Positions 50,239 through 60,719 of a DNA stretch of 64,000 bases are shown here, in pieces. The DNA is taken from assembly GCA_030437565.1 (NCBI GenBank), contig CP129291.1, forward strand, positions 310,001-374,000. Reading direction: 5' to 3'. A model generated the notes under the pieces. That model was not told the DNA's origin, searched no databases, and saw only the letters and a program-made list of their open reading frames with translations. The position numbers and the translations under genes are program-made. The DNA comes from Terrilactibacillus sp. S3-3 (GTDB lineage: Bacteria; Bacillota; Bacilli; Bacillales; Sporolactobacillaceae). Position 1 is the stretch's first letter. Every line of letters begins with the position of its first letter.

Positions 50239-50845
50239 ATGACACTTCAATGTGAATCTCTAAATTTACAGGACTATTTATCCGAAACGGATGAAGTGAA
50301 TTATAGTCACCCGCTTGTACAGGAAAAAGCAGCGGCGTGTTGCGGACATTATCAAACTGAAATTGAAAAAATTAGAGCCGCTTATGCATTTGTCAGGGAT
50401 GAAATCGACCATTCCTGGGATATTCAAAGCCATAAAGTGACCCGGACAGCGTCCGAAGTCCTCGAAGCAAGGGAGGGCATTTGTTACGCAAAATCTAATT
50501 TATTAGCGGCACTTTTACGTGCTCAAGGTATTCCCACCGGTTTCTGCTATCAGCGCTGACTTTGGGAGCGACTCCTGATACGGGCTATTGTCTTCATGCT
50601 TTAAATGCCGTTTACGTCCGCGGTCTGAGAAGATGGATACGATTGGATGCGCGCGGCAATAAGTCCGGCGGCAGGCCGAGTTCTCACTCACTAGCGAAAA
50701 ACTGGCTTTTCCAATAAGAGAAGTACTCGGTGAAAGAGATTATCCTTTGATTTACATCCGGCCGAATCCTAAAACGATGGCGGTATTAAGAGCCAGTACG
50801 GATGCGATAAACATGTATAAATATCATTTGCCTGAAATTATCTAG
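50239..50845 (+). CDS. Transglutaminase-like protein (frameshifted)
   Basis: It is about 202 residues. The cysteine-protease-like triad is complete: Cys in EAREGICYAKSNLLAALLRAQGIPTGFCYQR, His in GYCLHALNAVYV and Asp in RWIRLDARGN. Breaks are near 50559 and 50690; the corrected C-terminus ends STDAINMYKYHLPEII. No signal peptide is present. Such small proteins often act as cytoplasmic peptidases or amidases. A GGAGGTGAGTG site precedes the start. Array 4 begins 85 bp downstream. Confidence 0.85.
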
Positions 50846-50929
50846 TGATTGTGCAGGAATCCAAACAGGTTTGCAGGCTTAATCATAAGAATGATACATT
50901 TTGAGAATCTCTCAAACCTTGTCTCCCGG

Positions 50930-51437
50930 ACTTGTATAAAAAGGCAGAAAAGTTGTAAATAACGTGCAAAAGTTGTAAATAAGGCATCGAAAGTTGTTAA
51001 AATCATCGGCCGAAACCCGGTCCTGGCCCGGACTTGTATAAAAAAGCAGAAAAGTTGTAAAAAAATGCGCAGAAGTTGTAAATAAAGCATCGAAAGTTGA
51101 TCAAAACCCCGGCCGAAATCCGAGCCTGGCCCGGACTTGTATAAAAAAGCAGAAAAGTCGTAAATAAACCGTGAAAAGTTGTAAATAAAGCATCGAAAGT
51201 TGATCAATGCCTCAGCCGAAACCGAGCCCGGTCCGGACTTGTATAAAAAAGTAGAAAAGTTGTAAATAACGCGCGAAAAGTTGTAAATAAAGCATGGAAA
51301 GTTGTTAAAATCACCGGCCGAAACCCGGCCCCGGCCTAGACTTGTATAAAAAGGCAGAAAAGTTGTAAATACCCCGTGAAAAGTTGTAAATAAAGTATCG
51401 AAAGTTGATCAAATCCCCGGCCGAAATCCGAGCCTAG
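50930..51437 (+). repeat. Tandem array of ~103-bp units (array 4, diverged)
   Basis: Five units have first boxes at about 50930, 51032, 51133, 51236 and 51339. The design is the same as arrays 1-3 (CTTGTATAAAAA-GCAG, two GTTGTAAATAA boxes, AAAGTTG, GC-rich tail) but the sequence differs, including GTTGATCAAA in place of the last box. It follows the 3' end of the transglutaminase-like gene on the same strand. Confidence 0.92.
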
Positions 51438-51486
51438 CCCATTAATGAGCTGATAATTAAGATTTGAAAATGTTGATATTAAAGAA

Positions 51487-51592
51487 TAGACAGGCTGTTT
51501 CATGGTCAAAAAAAAGACTTATGAAACAGTCTTCCCTTTTTGATAACAGGGCCCATGCAGGAGTCCGATATACGGCTGCATGGGCCTGTTTT
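51487..51592. terminator. Two hairpins between array 4 and the valine operon
   Basis: GGCTGTTTCAT/ATGAAACAGTCT (about 51490-51533) and GGGCCCATGCAG/CTGCATGGGCC with TGTTTTT (51549-51588) stand between convergent transcription units and probably stop both. Confidence 0.8.
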
Positions 51593-52639
51593 TATAAACT
51601 AAAAAAGTGATCGACGCGTTTATCCGAAACGTCGGACAGATGCTTGAATTGATAGTTCGGGTGTTTGTCTTTGTCAACCAGCACTGAACGGATGCCTTCA
51701 AAAAAGTCGCCATGCCGTAAGAAATGTTTGGCAAGCGTTAAATCGGTTTCCAAACATGTTTTGAATGATTGGTTTTTACCGAGGAGAATTTGTTTTAAGG
51801 CAACCTTCAGTGAAACCGCCGATTTGGATAAAAGGATGTCTCGCGTTTTAGAAGCAAATTCACTGTCATCGGCTTCCAGCGAGGCTACGATCTCTTCAAC
51901 AGTTGGATAAGAGAAATGGCGATCGATATTTTCCTGCAAAGAGGCAAGCACGCCTTTGGCTTCAGGCGGCTCGGCGTATTCGGCTAAAAGCTGATTTAAA
52001 GCGGTTGGAACATCTTCCTTGTGCCAGTCCGTCTTTTCAACAACAGCGAAGAGCCTGCCTGCGAGCTTGCTGCTCGGTAAATAGTGATCGGCCGCGTGGA
52101 TAGCGATCACGTCGTCCGCTCCGATGATAGATGCGGTCAGCGCCAGGTAGCGGCCGGTCGCGCCGGGGGCCTTGTTGAAAAAATAGGGCGGCGCCGACGA
52201 AAAAAAAAAAACCAATATTCATCTCAGGCATTGCCCATTTTGTCCGCTCCGTCACGATCCGGTGGCTGGCGCCATAGGTTAACCCGATGCCGCCTCCCAT
52301 CACGATCCCGTCCAGCAAGGCGATCATTGGTTTGCCAAACCGGTAGACAAGCCAGTCCGTTTCATACTCTTCTTCAAAAAAGTGATCGGCCTTTTCAAGC
52401 TCAGTATCGCTGGCTCGCGCTTCGTAAAGCGCTTTAATATCGCCGCCGGCACAAAAGCCTTTTGAGCCGGCGCCTGTTATCAGAATGACCTTAATGGTAT
52501 CGTCCTGCTCCCATTCCGTCAATTTCTGTTTAATTGCCAGCAGCATATCAACTGAAAGGGCATTGATTGCTTTCGGCCGATTCAATGTAACCTTAGCCAG
52601 CCCGTTTGGATGTGTTGAAAAAAGCACATTTTCTGACAT
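51592..52639 (-). CDS. 3-hydroxyisobutyryl-CoA hydrolase (frameshifted)
   Basis: This crotonase-fold hydrolase releases 3-hydroxyisobutyrate from its CoA ester in valine breakdown. It has about 349 residues, the HIBCH length and longer than hydratases. Motifs: KVTLNRPKAINALSVDM, ITGAGSKGFCAGGDIKALYE, MIALLDGIVMGGGIGLTYGASHRIVTERTKWAMPEMNIGFF (the Glu of the HIBCH active site in MPEMNIG) and the C-terminal DFFEGIRSVLVDKDKHPNY. An A-run break lies near 52200. It is the second gene after the enoyl-CoA hydratase, 15 bp apart. Confidence 0.9.
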
Positions 52640-52654
52640 GGCGGTCGCCTCCTT

Positions 52655-53443
52655 TTAAGAGTCGGTAAATTCGGCTTTTCTTTTTTCAACAAATGCCTGA
52701 ACGCCCTCTTTTGCATCATTTGTCTCGAAGAGCTCGGCAAACAGTTTTCGTTCGCGTTCAAGTCCATTGGCCAGCGATTCGCGATACCCTTGCACGATAC
52801 TTTCGATCGCGCGGCTGACGCTTGTCATACTTTTGCCTTCAATAAATGACTGAGCGATGCTTTCAGCTGTCGAGAGTAAGTCCTCGCCTGGCACCGCGAG
52901 CTGCACGAGCCCGATTTCTTCTGCTTCTTTTCCAGTTAGCTGCTTGCTTGTCAGGATTAACTTTACAGCGGTCGCCAGTCCTGTCAGCCTGCTGAGCCGC
53001 TGCGTTCCTCCGAATCCGGGAATTAGCCCAAGTTTCAATTCAGGAAGGCCGAGGATGGCTTTTTCGGCCGCGATTCTGAAGTGGCAGGCCATCGCAATTT
53101 CCAGACCGCCGCCTAAAGCCGGACCATTGATCGCCGCAATGACGGGCTTTTTGAGCGACTCAATATCATTGCAAAGCATCTGCCCGGCCTCAGACATGGC
53201 GAATCCCTTTTCCTTATCACCGAGGGCGGATACGAACTCTTTGATATCGGCTCCCGCTGCAAAAAAAAAGCGGCCGGTGCCTGTTAAGATGATCGCTTTG
53301 GTCTCGCTATCTGCGGCCAGCTGTTTAAAAACGGCATGGAGCGCTTCAATACATGACGAAGACAGCGTGTTGGCCGGAGGGTGATTGATTTCGACCACTG
53401 CGAGATGATTGTGTTTGGATAACTTTGAAAACTCATTGACCAT
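52655..53443 (-). CDS. Enoyl-CoA hydratase (crotonase family)
   Basis: An intact 262-residue crotonase: VVEINHPPANTLSSSCIEAL, the oxyanion-hole LTGTGRFFFAAGADIKEF, GPALGGGLEIAMACHFRIA and LPELKLGLIPGFGGTQRLSRL with both catalytic Glu residues (ALGGGLE... and PELKLG). In this cluster the probable substrate is methacrylyl-CoA, hydrated to 3-hydroxyisobutyryl-CoA. The start at 53443 follows GAGGAGGTT. A sigma-54 promoter lies 32 bp upstream. The FFF in the oxyanion loop coincides with an A-run and may be slightly misread. Confidence 0.9.
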   Translation of the reverse strand: MVNEFSKLSKHNHLAVVEINHPPANTLSSSCIEALHAVFKQLAADSETKAIILTGTGRFFFAAGADIKEFVSALGDKEKGFAMSEAGQMLCNDIESLKKPVIAAINGPALGGGLEIAMACHFRIAAEKAILGLPELKLGLIPGFGGTQRLSRLTGLATAVKLILTSKQLTGKEAEEIGLVQLAVPGEDLLSTAESIAQSFIEGKSMTSVSRAIESIVQGYRESLANGLERERKLFAELFETNDAKEGVQAFVEKRKAEFTDS

Positions 53444-53474
53444 TGATATAACCTCCTCATGTCTATTAACTGTA

Positions 53475-53491
53475 TGCAATCATTATGCCAA
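53475..53491 (-). promoter_or_regulatory. Sigma-54 promoter of the hydratase/hydrolase operon
   Basis: On the minus strand TTGGCATAATGATTGCA fits TGGCAY-N5-TTGCW exactly, with GG and GC at the -24/-12 spacing. Confidence 0.85.
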
Positions 53492-53579
53492 ATGAAAAAC
53501 CCTATTCTGATGGGAAGCACCAAAAAGATAAGTGTCGACTTGTTTAGACAAATCAACAACAGATTCTTTGCGCAAAAGT

Positions 53580-53960
53580 TAACTTGACGGGCCCGAGTTC
53601 AGCCCCCGGAATCCGGGCTCTAATCAGAATTAGGACCGACGTCTATACAGTTGACCAATCAGGTTTCGGGGACAAGTCGGATAGGCGGCTGACCCCGGAA
53701 TCCCGAGCTGACCCGTCGGAACCAGTACCTGGATCTGCTGGAGCATCGGGTCTAAACTGCAGAACCTCGGGTCTAAACTGCAGAACCTCGGGTCTAAACT
53801 GTTGAACGCCGGGTCTAAACTGTTGAACGCCGGGCCTAAACTGTCGAACTTAGGCCCTAACCCGCCGAACCCGGGCCCTAACTTGTCGGACCGGGCTCGC
53901 TGCCTGTCGAATCCCTGACCTGCCGTATTCCGGGGGGTCCAGTTCCCGGCCCGAGCTTTA
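53580..53960. repeat. GC-rich stretch with 21-bp tandem repeats
   Basis: Seven 21-bp units (53748-53895) begin GGGTCTAAACTG-type and drift to GGCCCTAACCCG. They are preceded by about 165 bases of related but scrambled GGGCC/CTAA-rich sequence. The block lies in the gap between the hydratase operon and the activator gene and differs strongly in base composition from the AT-rich 53960-54340 that follows. The small open frame across it is a repeat artefact. Confidence 0.85.
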
Positions 53961-54341
53961 GCTTCATTTTTGCCAACAGTTTAAATGCCGATAGTCATCC
54001 CATGATCATACTTATTTGTAATATTTAATATAGTATGATAAGTTTGATTTATAACTGTATGGCTGTATATACAGTCGAGACAAAATGAAAAGCACGGATA
54101 TAGGAGTTATACCCGTAAATATGCATGGAATAACGGTTTTTCTATATGCGGATCATTTAGCCTAAAATTTTTTACTAAGATGTTTTAATAGTCATTTTTT
54201 GAAACCGTTTGCATGGGCGGCCAAAATTAGTGAATGAATGCTCAATCATTTTTCTGGCAAAGTTCAGCTTAATGTCTATATTCATGTCTATATTCCAAAA
54301 AAGGCTCCTGTACCTCATACCTTATAAAGGGGGATTAAAAA

Positions 54342-56138
54342 ATGATGACAAGCATTGATGGAGATTCGCTCAAGAAATGGATGGACAAAAAGCCGAGAAC
54401 GATCACTCAAAATGCAGCCATTCGAGAAGCGCTCCGTTTATTCGCCGAAACCGGCAAGACGGAACTGCCGGTTATTGAAGAGGAGCGCCTTGCCGGGGTG
54501 ATTAAACTTAAGGATTGTCTGGATGGCTTGGAAGCTGGAGCAGACAGACGGATGCCCATGCCCAGATAACCGATCTAGTCGAGTGTGACAACTATTCGGC
54601 AGGCGATGACTTAACTTTGATGGAGATGACTGATCATCCGTTTTATATTGTGAATGACAAAAGCGGAGCGCTTGAGGGGGTCATCGCCGGCAAACAATTA
54701 CTGGCACTGGCTGTCGATCAATATAAGGCGTTAAAAAAGTTAAATAAAGAAGTTGATTGGTTTAATTTGTGCTTTGATACGGCTTACGAGGGACTGGCGG
54801 TTGTCGATGATAAAGGGATTATCCGGATGTTTAATGAAACATACTGCCGCTATGTCGGCGTTACTAAGGAGGAGGCGATCGGCCGGCCGGTTGAGAAGGT
54901 TATAGAGGATACGCGTCTGCCGGTCGTCCTAAAAACGGGTGTTCCTGAACGCAATCAGGCTCACCGCCTGCAAGGCCAGGATCTGATTTGCCACCGCATG
55001 CCGCTCTGGAAAAACGGGCAGGTGGTCGGGGCGGCCGGTATGCTGATTTATGAGGCGTTCTGAAAAATCTACAAAGCACTTGAGCGGATGGCTCAGCTCA
55101 AGGACAGCGGCCGGACGGACGAATTTCTTAACGATGCAATGCAAAAAGTGCCGGAGAAAACGGTGCGGTTTGAAGACATTCTCGGCGAAAGCCCGGCTAT
55201 TTCCCATGCGAAAAAAATAGCCAGAAAAGCGGCGCAGTCAAGAGCCACGGTACTGATCACCGGTGAGAGCGGCGTCGGCAAGGAACAGTTTGCCCGCGCT
55301 ATTCATGATATGGGAATCACGAAAAAAGGCAATTTCATCAGCATCAACTGCGCGGCAATCCCTGAGAACCTGTTGGAATCGGAATTATTCGGCTATACGG
55401 AAGGCGCTTTTACCGGAGCAAGGCGGAACGGCAAGCCGGGAAAATTGGAACTGGCCCATAACGGCACGCTGTTTCTTGATGAAATCGGCGATATGCCGCT
55501 TTTTATGCAAGTCAAAATGCTGCGCGTTCTTCAGGAAAAAGAAGTGGAAAGAATCGCGCGCGATGAAACCCGTTCCTGTTCATTTCCGCCTGATTGCGGC
55601 GACGAATAAAAAATTTAAAACAGATGGTCGCGCGCGGAGAATTCAGAGAAGATCTCTATTATCGGCTCAATGTTATTCCTCTCAATATTCCGCCGCTAAG
55701 AGATCGGAAGCAGGATATCCCAATCATCATTGCCGATGTGCTGCCCAGACTATGTAAAATGTACAATATTCGTGAGAAAACGGTGGATAAAAGTGTGCTG
55801 CATCATATGTTCAGCTATGACTGGCCGGGAAACGTCAGGGAGCTGATCAATATATTGGAAAGACTCTTTGTTTTGACAAGTGAAACGCATATTCACGTCA
55901 AAGATTTGCCTAAAGATTTTTTTTCCGATTTTCGTCAGCAAAATACCGCGGCGCCAAGACTCCATCTCTTAAACGGACATATTGAAGCGATCCGCTCTCA
56001 ATTTGAAGAAGAAAAAAGATTAATAGAGGAAACTTTAGTTCAAGTAAACGGAATAAGTCCATGGCGGCCAGGCTGCTCGGCATATCAAGAGCCACGCTTT
56101 ACAACAAGCTATCCCGTTTCAAAGCCGCCGGTAAATAG
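54342..56138 (+). CDS. Sigma-54-dependent activator, CBS-PAS-AAA-Fis (BkdR-like, frameshifted)
   Basis: It is about 598 residues. Two N-terminal CBS repeats ([40 protein letters not shown]; second to ~residue 125) are followed by a PAS domain ([40 protein letters not shown]). Next comes the AAA domain with Walker A GESGVGKE, the sigma-54 contact EGAFTGARR, Walker [11 protein letters not shown], and [17 protein letters not shown] Fis-type HTH ends [22 protein letters not shown]. Breaks are near 54540, 55063, 55580 and 56050. It resembles BkdR of B. subtilis and should drive both flanking -24/-12 promoters, with CBS sensing energy status. Confidence 0.9.
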
Positions 56139-56198
56139 AAATGTTATCGCCCGGCGATTTTGTCGACCGCAACCGAACCTCAGCTTATCAATGTTCTC

Positions 56199-56222
56199 CG
56201 GCAGCCGGTTCCGGCTGCCGAA
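56199..56222. terminator. GC-rich palindrome after activator gene
   Basis: CGGCAGCCGG-TT-CCGGCTGCCG is a perfect palindrome 60 bases after the stop. The T-tract is poor (AACCTTCTTTCC). It may be a terminator or an activator binding site for the promoter 155 bp downstream. Confidence 0.55.
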
Positions 56223-56375
56223 CCTTCTTTCCACAAAACCGGCATGAACAAGCAAATAGCCGGCCCCAAGTTGCAATCTATTTTCGATTGTCAAGTACAC
56301 AATTCATTGTCAAATCGTTCAGCCATTTAGACAGTTCCCTTTGGAGGTTTTTCCCGTTTTAAAGACTATTTAGAG

Positions 56376-56392
56376 TTGGCATCTAACTTGCA
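56376..56392 (+). promoter_or_regulatory. Sigma-54 promoter of the acyl-CoA dehydrogenase operon
   Basis: TTGGCATCTAACTTGCA carries GG at -24 and GC at -12 with exact N5 spacing, 44 bp before the dehydrogenase start. It is nearly the same as the promoter at 53475-53491. Confidence 0.9.
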
Positions 56393-56435
56393 ACATTATT
56401 AGCGAACTACAATTAAACGGCGAGGGGGGATGGTG

Positions 56436-58143
56436 ATGAAGCAGGCGGAGCGACAGTTTCGAAGCGGCTTCTTGCCGGATCATGGATCAATGGCGAATCT
56501 CTTTACACCGGAGGATTTTGCCGATGATGAGGCGCTTATCGCGAAAACAACTTCATTTGTTGAAAAAAAGGTCTTGCCCCGGATGGAAGCGATTGAAAGC
56601 CATGATTACGCAGTCATTCGACAGCTGTTTCACGAAGCGGGCGAGATCGGCCTGTCGGCGATTGAGATCGCGGAAGCATTCGGTGGGCTTTCTTTAGGAA
56701 AGAAAATTGCCTGCCTTGTGGCGGAAAAAATGGGACCCGCAGGATCATTCGGTGTTTCTTTTAATATTCACACGGGCGTCGGTATTTTACCGTATGTCTA
56801 TTTTGGCACCGATGAACAAAAGCAAAAGTATTTGCCTAAGTTGGCCTCAGGAGAGTGGATCGGCGCTTATGCGTTAACGGAACCCGGAGCGGGATCCGAT
56901 GCGCTGAATGCCAAAACGACCGCCGTGTTGAATGACACCGGTACAGGATGGGTACTGAACGGTGAGAAACAATGGATCACAAATGCCCGAATCGCGGATG
57001 TTTTTGTTGTGTTTGCCAAAACAGAGAAGGGCATGACCGCTTTTATTGTTGAAAAAAAAGCTTTTCCGGGTGTTTCTGCCGGCGCAGAAGAAAAAAAGAT
57101 GGGCATTAAGGGCTCATCGACGGCGACACTGATTTTGGAAGACGTCGTCGTGCCGCGGGAAAATATCCTTGGAGAAATAGGCAAAGGCCATCATGTCGCC
57201 TTAAACATTTTGAATATGGCGCGGCTGAAGCTGGCGTTTCTCAATCTTGGCACCGCAAAGCAGGCGCTTCAATTGGCCGTCAATTATGCCAAAGAGCGCA
57301 GGCAGTTTCAAACGGCACTGATCGATTTTACGATGATTCAAGAAAAGGCGGCCGATATGGCAGTGGCGATTTACGGAGCGGAAAGTGCGGCCTATCGGAC
57401 GGTCGGGGTCGTCGAGCAAGACGTTCATGGACTCTGTTCGGCTGGCGAGCTTGTCAAAGTGCTGTCAAACTATGCACTGGAATGTGCAGCAAGCAAGGTT
57501 CGCTGTTCCGAAGTTCTCGATCACGTTGTTGACGAAGCTGTACAGATTCACGGCGCGGCTGCGGCTTCATGCAAGATTATCCTGTAGAGCGTCTATATCG
57601 GGACGCGCGCATCAGCCGGATTTTTGAAGGAACAAATGAAATCAATCGCCTGACGATCGCCAAATCGCTGTTAAAAAGAGTCGGTCGTAAAGAAGCGGCA
57701 GCTGATCCGACCGTCACGCCTTTGACAAAAAACGATCGCTATGTGCAAGCGGCGGAACAGCTTTTTCAATTTGCATTGAAAACGTTTTCTAACATAGATA
57801 CGGAAAAAGAGCAAGAGTATCTTCGTCTGCTGGCTGATATCACAACAGACATTTACGTCATGGAGTCGGCCGTTTTGCGAACGAAGAAAGCGGCGGAAAA
57901 AGATGGTGAACAAAGAGCAAGAATGAAGCAGCTGGCAACGGACATTCTTTGCGAGGAAGGCTTGCGGAAAGTGGAAACCGCCGCGATCTCGATCGTTTCC
58001 GGGGCGGTAACCAGTGAAAAAGACAGGCAAGTCATGCTTGACGAAATCCGGAATTTGCCGCGCTGCCGCTTTATGAAAATCTGTTTGTGAAAAAAAGGGA
58101 AATTGCCGCGCATATCAAGGATGAGTCGCGGTATGACTTTTAA
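56436..58143 (+). CDS. Acyl-CoA dehydrogenase, long FadE-like form (frameshifted)
   Basis: It is about 569 residues. The flavoprotein core has [61 protein letters not shown] and [19 protein letters not shown] with the catalytic Glu in IFEGTNE. A 180-residue C-terminal extension ([32 protein letters not shown]) is typical of the FadE/YusJ group of Bacillales. Breaks are near 57560 and 58065. In this operon it probably oxidises isobutyryl-CoA or related branched acyl-CoAs. The start at 56436 has GAGGGGGG six bases upstream. Confidence 0.88.
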
Positions 58144-58158
58144 ATGGGAGGGATCAGC

Positions 58159-59043
58159 ATGAAAGATATTGGTTTTATCGGACTCGGAAATATGGGCCTG
58201 CCGATGTCGGCGAATTTAGTTGAATCCGGTTTTAATGTATACGGTTCCGATCTGAACAAAGCGGCCGAAGCGGCTCTTGAAGAAAAGGGGGGCAAGATCG
58301 GTTTCACGGTTCCATATTTGGCGAAAACGTGCGATTTAATTTTTACAAGTCTGCCTTCTTCGGCTGCTGCCGAGGCGGTTTATCTGGGGGAAGAAGGGCT
58401 GATTGAAAACGGCCATCCCGATGTCATTTTGGTTGACTTGAGTACGGTCGCCCCTGAGGTGAATAGCAAAATTTCGGCAGCAGCGGAACAGCATGGGATT
58501 GATTTCCTGGCAGCCCCGGTCAGCGGCGGGGTGATCGGCGCGGTCAATCGCACGCTTTTCATGATTGGCGGCTCGCAAAAAGTGTATGAGCGGATTCTAC
58601 CTGTTGTCAATGTGCTGGGGGGAAAAACATTTTTCATGTCAATGAACAAATTGACAGCGGAACAAAAGTGAAGCTGATCAATAATCTATTGATCGGCTTT
58701 TACACGGCGGGTGTCAGTGAAGCACTTAATCTCGCCAAACAGAGCGGGATCGATCTGGACCAGTTATTTGACATGCTGGACGTCAGCTACGGGCAGAGCC
58801 GGATTTATGAACGACATTACAAGGAGTTTATTGCGGCGGAAAATTATGAGCCAGGCTTTGCTTTGAAAACTGTTAAATAAAGATATGCGCTTTGCGCTTG
58901 ATTTGGCTGAGAAACACAAACTGAACCTGCCGATCAGCCGGGCTTTGCTAGGTCTCTATGAAGAGGCGGAAAAAGACGGGCTGGGAGAAAAAGACATGGC
59001 TATTATTTATAAAAGAATTGCCGAACATTCCATTTCACAATAA
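58159..59043 (+). CDS. mmsB: 3-hydroxyisobutyrate dehydrogenase (frameshifted)
   Basis: It has about 295 residues. The Rossmann start IGFIGLGNMGLPMSANLVESGFNVYGSDLN, the substrate motif FLAAPVSGGVIGAV and the catalytic-Lys segment GTKVKLINNLL are those of beta-hydroxyacid dehydrogenases. It oxidises 3-hydroxyisobutyrate to methylmalonate semialdehyde with NAD+. Breaks occur near 58650 and 58878. It follows the dehydrogenase by 15 bp behind AAATGGGAGGGATC. The neighbours fix the substrate better than sequence alone. Confidence 0.9.
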
Positions 59044-59077
59044 CTCCAAATTTTATTAAATGAAAGGGGAATAAAAA

Positions 59078-60550
59078 ATGACAGCGACCGAAGTAAAAAA
59101 ATTGAAAAATTATATTGACGGGGGGGAGTGGGTGACACCGGAAGGCAGCGAAGTTGTCGAGGTGCCCAATCCGGCCACCGGCAAGACGATTGCCCATGTC
59201 TCCCTGTCTTCTCAAACAGATGTCGATCGGGCGGTGGCGGCGGCGAAAAAGACATTTGAAACATGGGCCGGTGTGCCCGCTCCGGAACGGGCCGGGTTAT
59301 TGTATCAATATCTGCAATTACTGAAAAAGCATAAAGAAGAACTGGCGAGAATCATCACGATGGAAAACGGCAAAACACTGAAGGATGCCAGAGGGGAAGT
59401 GCAGCGGGGCATCGAAGCGGCCGAGCTGGCGACATCCGCTCCAAGTTTGATGATGGGCGACGTGCTTCCGGGCATTTCGCGCGGGATCGACGGGTCGATC
59501 TGGCGTTATCCGATTGGCGTCGTGGCCGGGATCACGCCGTTCAACTTTCCGATGATGATCGATCCCCTCTGGATGTTTCCGCTGGCGACGGCATGCGGAA
59601 ACACGTTTGTACTGAAACCTTCGGAACGGACACCGATTTTAGCCGAAAAGCTTGTTGAACTATTTAGCGCGGCCGGTTTTCCAAAAGGCGTGTTGAATCT
59701 TGTCCACGGTGCCAAGGACGTGGTCAACCGTTTCCTTGATCATCCCGATATAAAGGCAGTCTCGTTTGTCGGCTCCGAACCGGTTGCCCGCTATGTCTAC
59801 CAAACCGGGACGGCAAACGGCAAGCGCGTTCAGGCGCTGGCCGGGGCAAAAAATCATGCAATTGTCATGCCTGACTGCGATCTGGATAAGACGATCCAGG
59901 GTGTGATCGGTTCGGCATTCGGCTCAAGCGGCGAACGCTGCATGGCCTGCTCGGTTGTCGCGGTCGTCGATGAGATCGCCGATACATTTATTGATCGGCT
60001 TGTTGCCGAAGCCCGCCAATTGAAAGTGGGTGACGGGCGCGATGAGGACAACTTCGTCGGCCCGCCGCTGATTCGCGAGTCTCACAAAGAACGCGTGCTC
60101 GGTTACATTGAAAGCGGTGTGAGAGAGGGAGCGGAGCTACTCGTCGACGGGCGTGATATCGACGGCGATCCCGGGGAAGGCTACTATGTCGGCGCGACCA
60201 TTTTTTTTGATCATGTCACGCCGGAGATGAAGATTTGGCAGGATGAAATTTTTGCCCCCGTTCTGAGCATTGTCAGAGTCAAAGATTTAGAAGAAGGCAT
60301 CCGGCTGACCAACCGCTCGAAATTCGCCAACGGCGCCGTCATTTATACGTCGAGCGGAAAAAGCGCCCAAAAGTTCCGCGACAATATCGATGCGGGGATG
60401 ATCGGTGTCAATGTCAACGTGCCGGCACCGATGGCCCTGTTCGCCTTTGCCGGCAACAAGTCTTCCTTCTTCGGCGACCTTGGAACAAACGGCAAAGACG
60501 GCGTCCAATTCTACACAAGAAAAAAGGTTGTCACCGAGCGCTGGTTTTAA
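59078..60550 (+). CDS. mmsA: Methylmalonate-semialdehyde dehydrogenase (CoA-acylating)
   Basis: An intact 490-residue aldehyde dehydrogenase: [74 protein letters not shown], and the catalytic cysteine in [15 protein letters not shown]. The FNFPMMIPLW and RCMA signatures are those of the MmsA/IolA group, which makes propionyl-CoA from methylmalonate semialdehyde, CoA and NAD+. It is the last gene of the sigma-54 operon, followed by a strong terminator. This long gene has no frame break. Confidence 0.95.
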   Translation: MTATEVKKLKNYIDGGEWVTPEGSEVVEVPNPATGKTIAHVSLSSQTDVDRAVAAAKKTFETWAGVPAPERAGLLYQYLQLLKKHKEELARIITMENGKTLKDARGEVQRGIEAAELATSAPSLMMGDVLPGISRGIDGSIWRYPIGVVAGITPFNFPMMIDPLWMFPLATACGNTFVLKPSERTPILAEKLVELFSAAGFPKGVLNLVHGAKDVVNRFLDHPDIKAVSFVGSEPVARYVYQTGTANGKRVQALAGAKNHAIVMPDCDLDKTIQGVIGSAFGSSGERCMACSVVAVVDEIADTFIDRLVAEARQLKVGDGRDEDNFVGPPLIRESHKERVLGYIESGVREGAELLVDGRDIDGDPGEGYYVGATIFFDHVTPEMKIWQDEIFAPVLSIVRVKDLEEGIRLTNRSKFANGAVIYTSSGKSAQKFRDNIDAGMIGVNVNVPAPMALFAFAGNKSSFFGDLGTNGKDGVQFYTRKKVVTERWF

Positions 60551-60631
60551 TGTGAAAGAAAATCCGATAAACCTGTGTTCCTTTTGAAATGTCAGTCTCC
60601 TATCAATGGGCTACAAACTCACAACAATAAA

Positions 60632-60673
60632 ATGGTCAGTCTGATTTTTTAGACTGACCATCGCTTTTTTTTA
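60632..60673 (+). terminator. Terminator of the valine operon
   Basis: ATGGTCAGTCT and AGACTGACCAT form an eleven-pair stem, followed by CGC and eight T's. Confidence 0.92.
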
Positions 60674-60719
60674 AATAGACGTCAACGTCTGCTTTATACC
60701 TCTAAATAAGAATCATTTA

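Noticed and set aside
53584-53805. Small plus-strand frame with SGLNCRT repeats
   Set aside because: It is a product of the 21-bp tandem repeat, which is divisible by three; it has no ribosome site and no homologous look.
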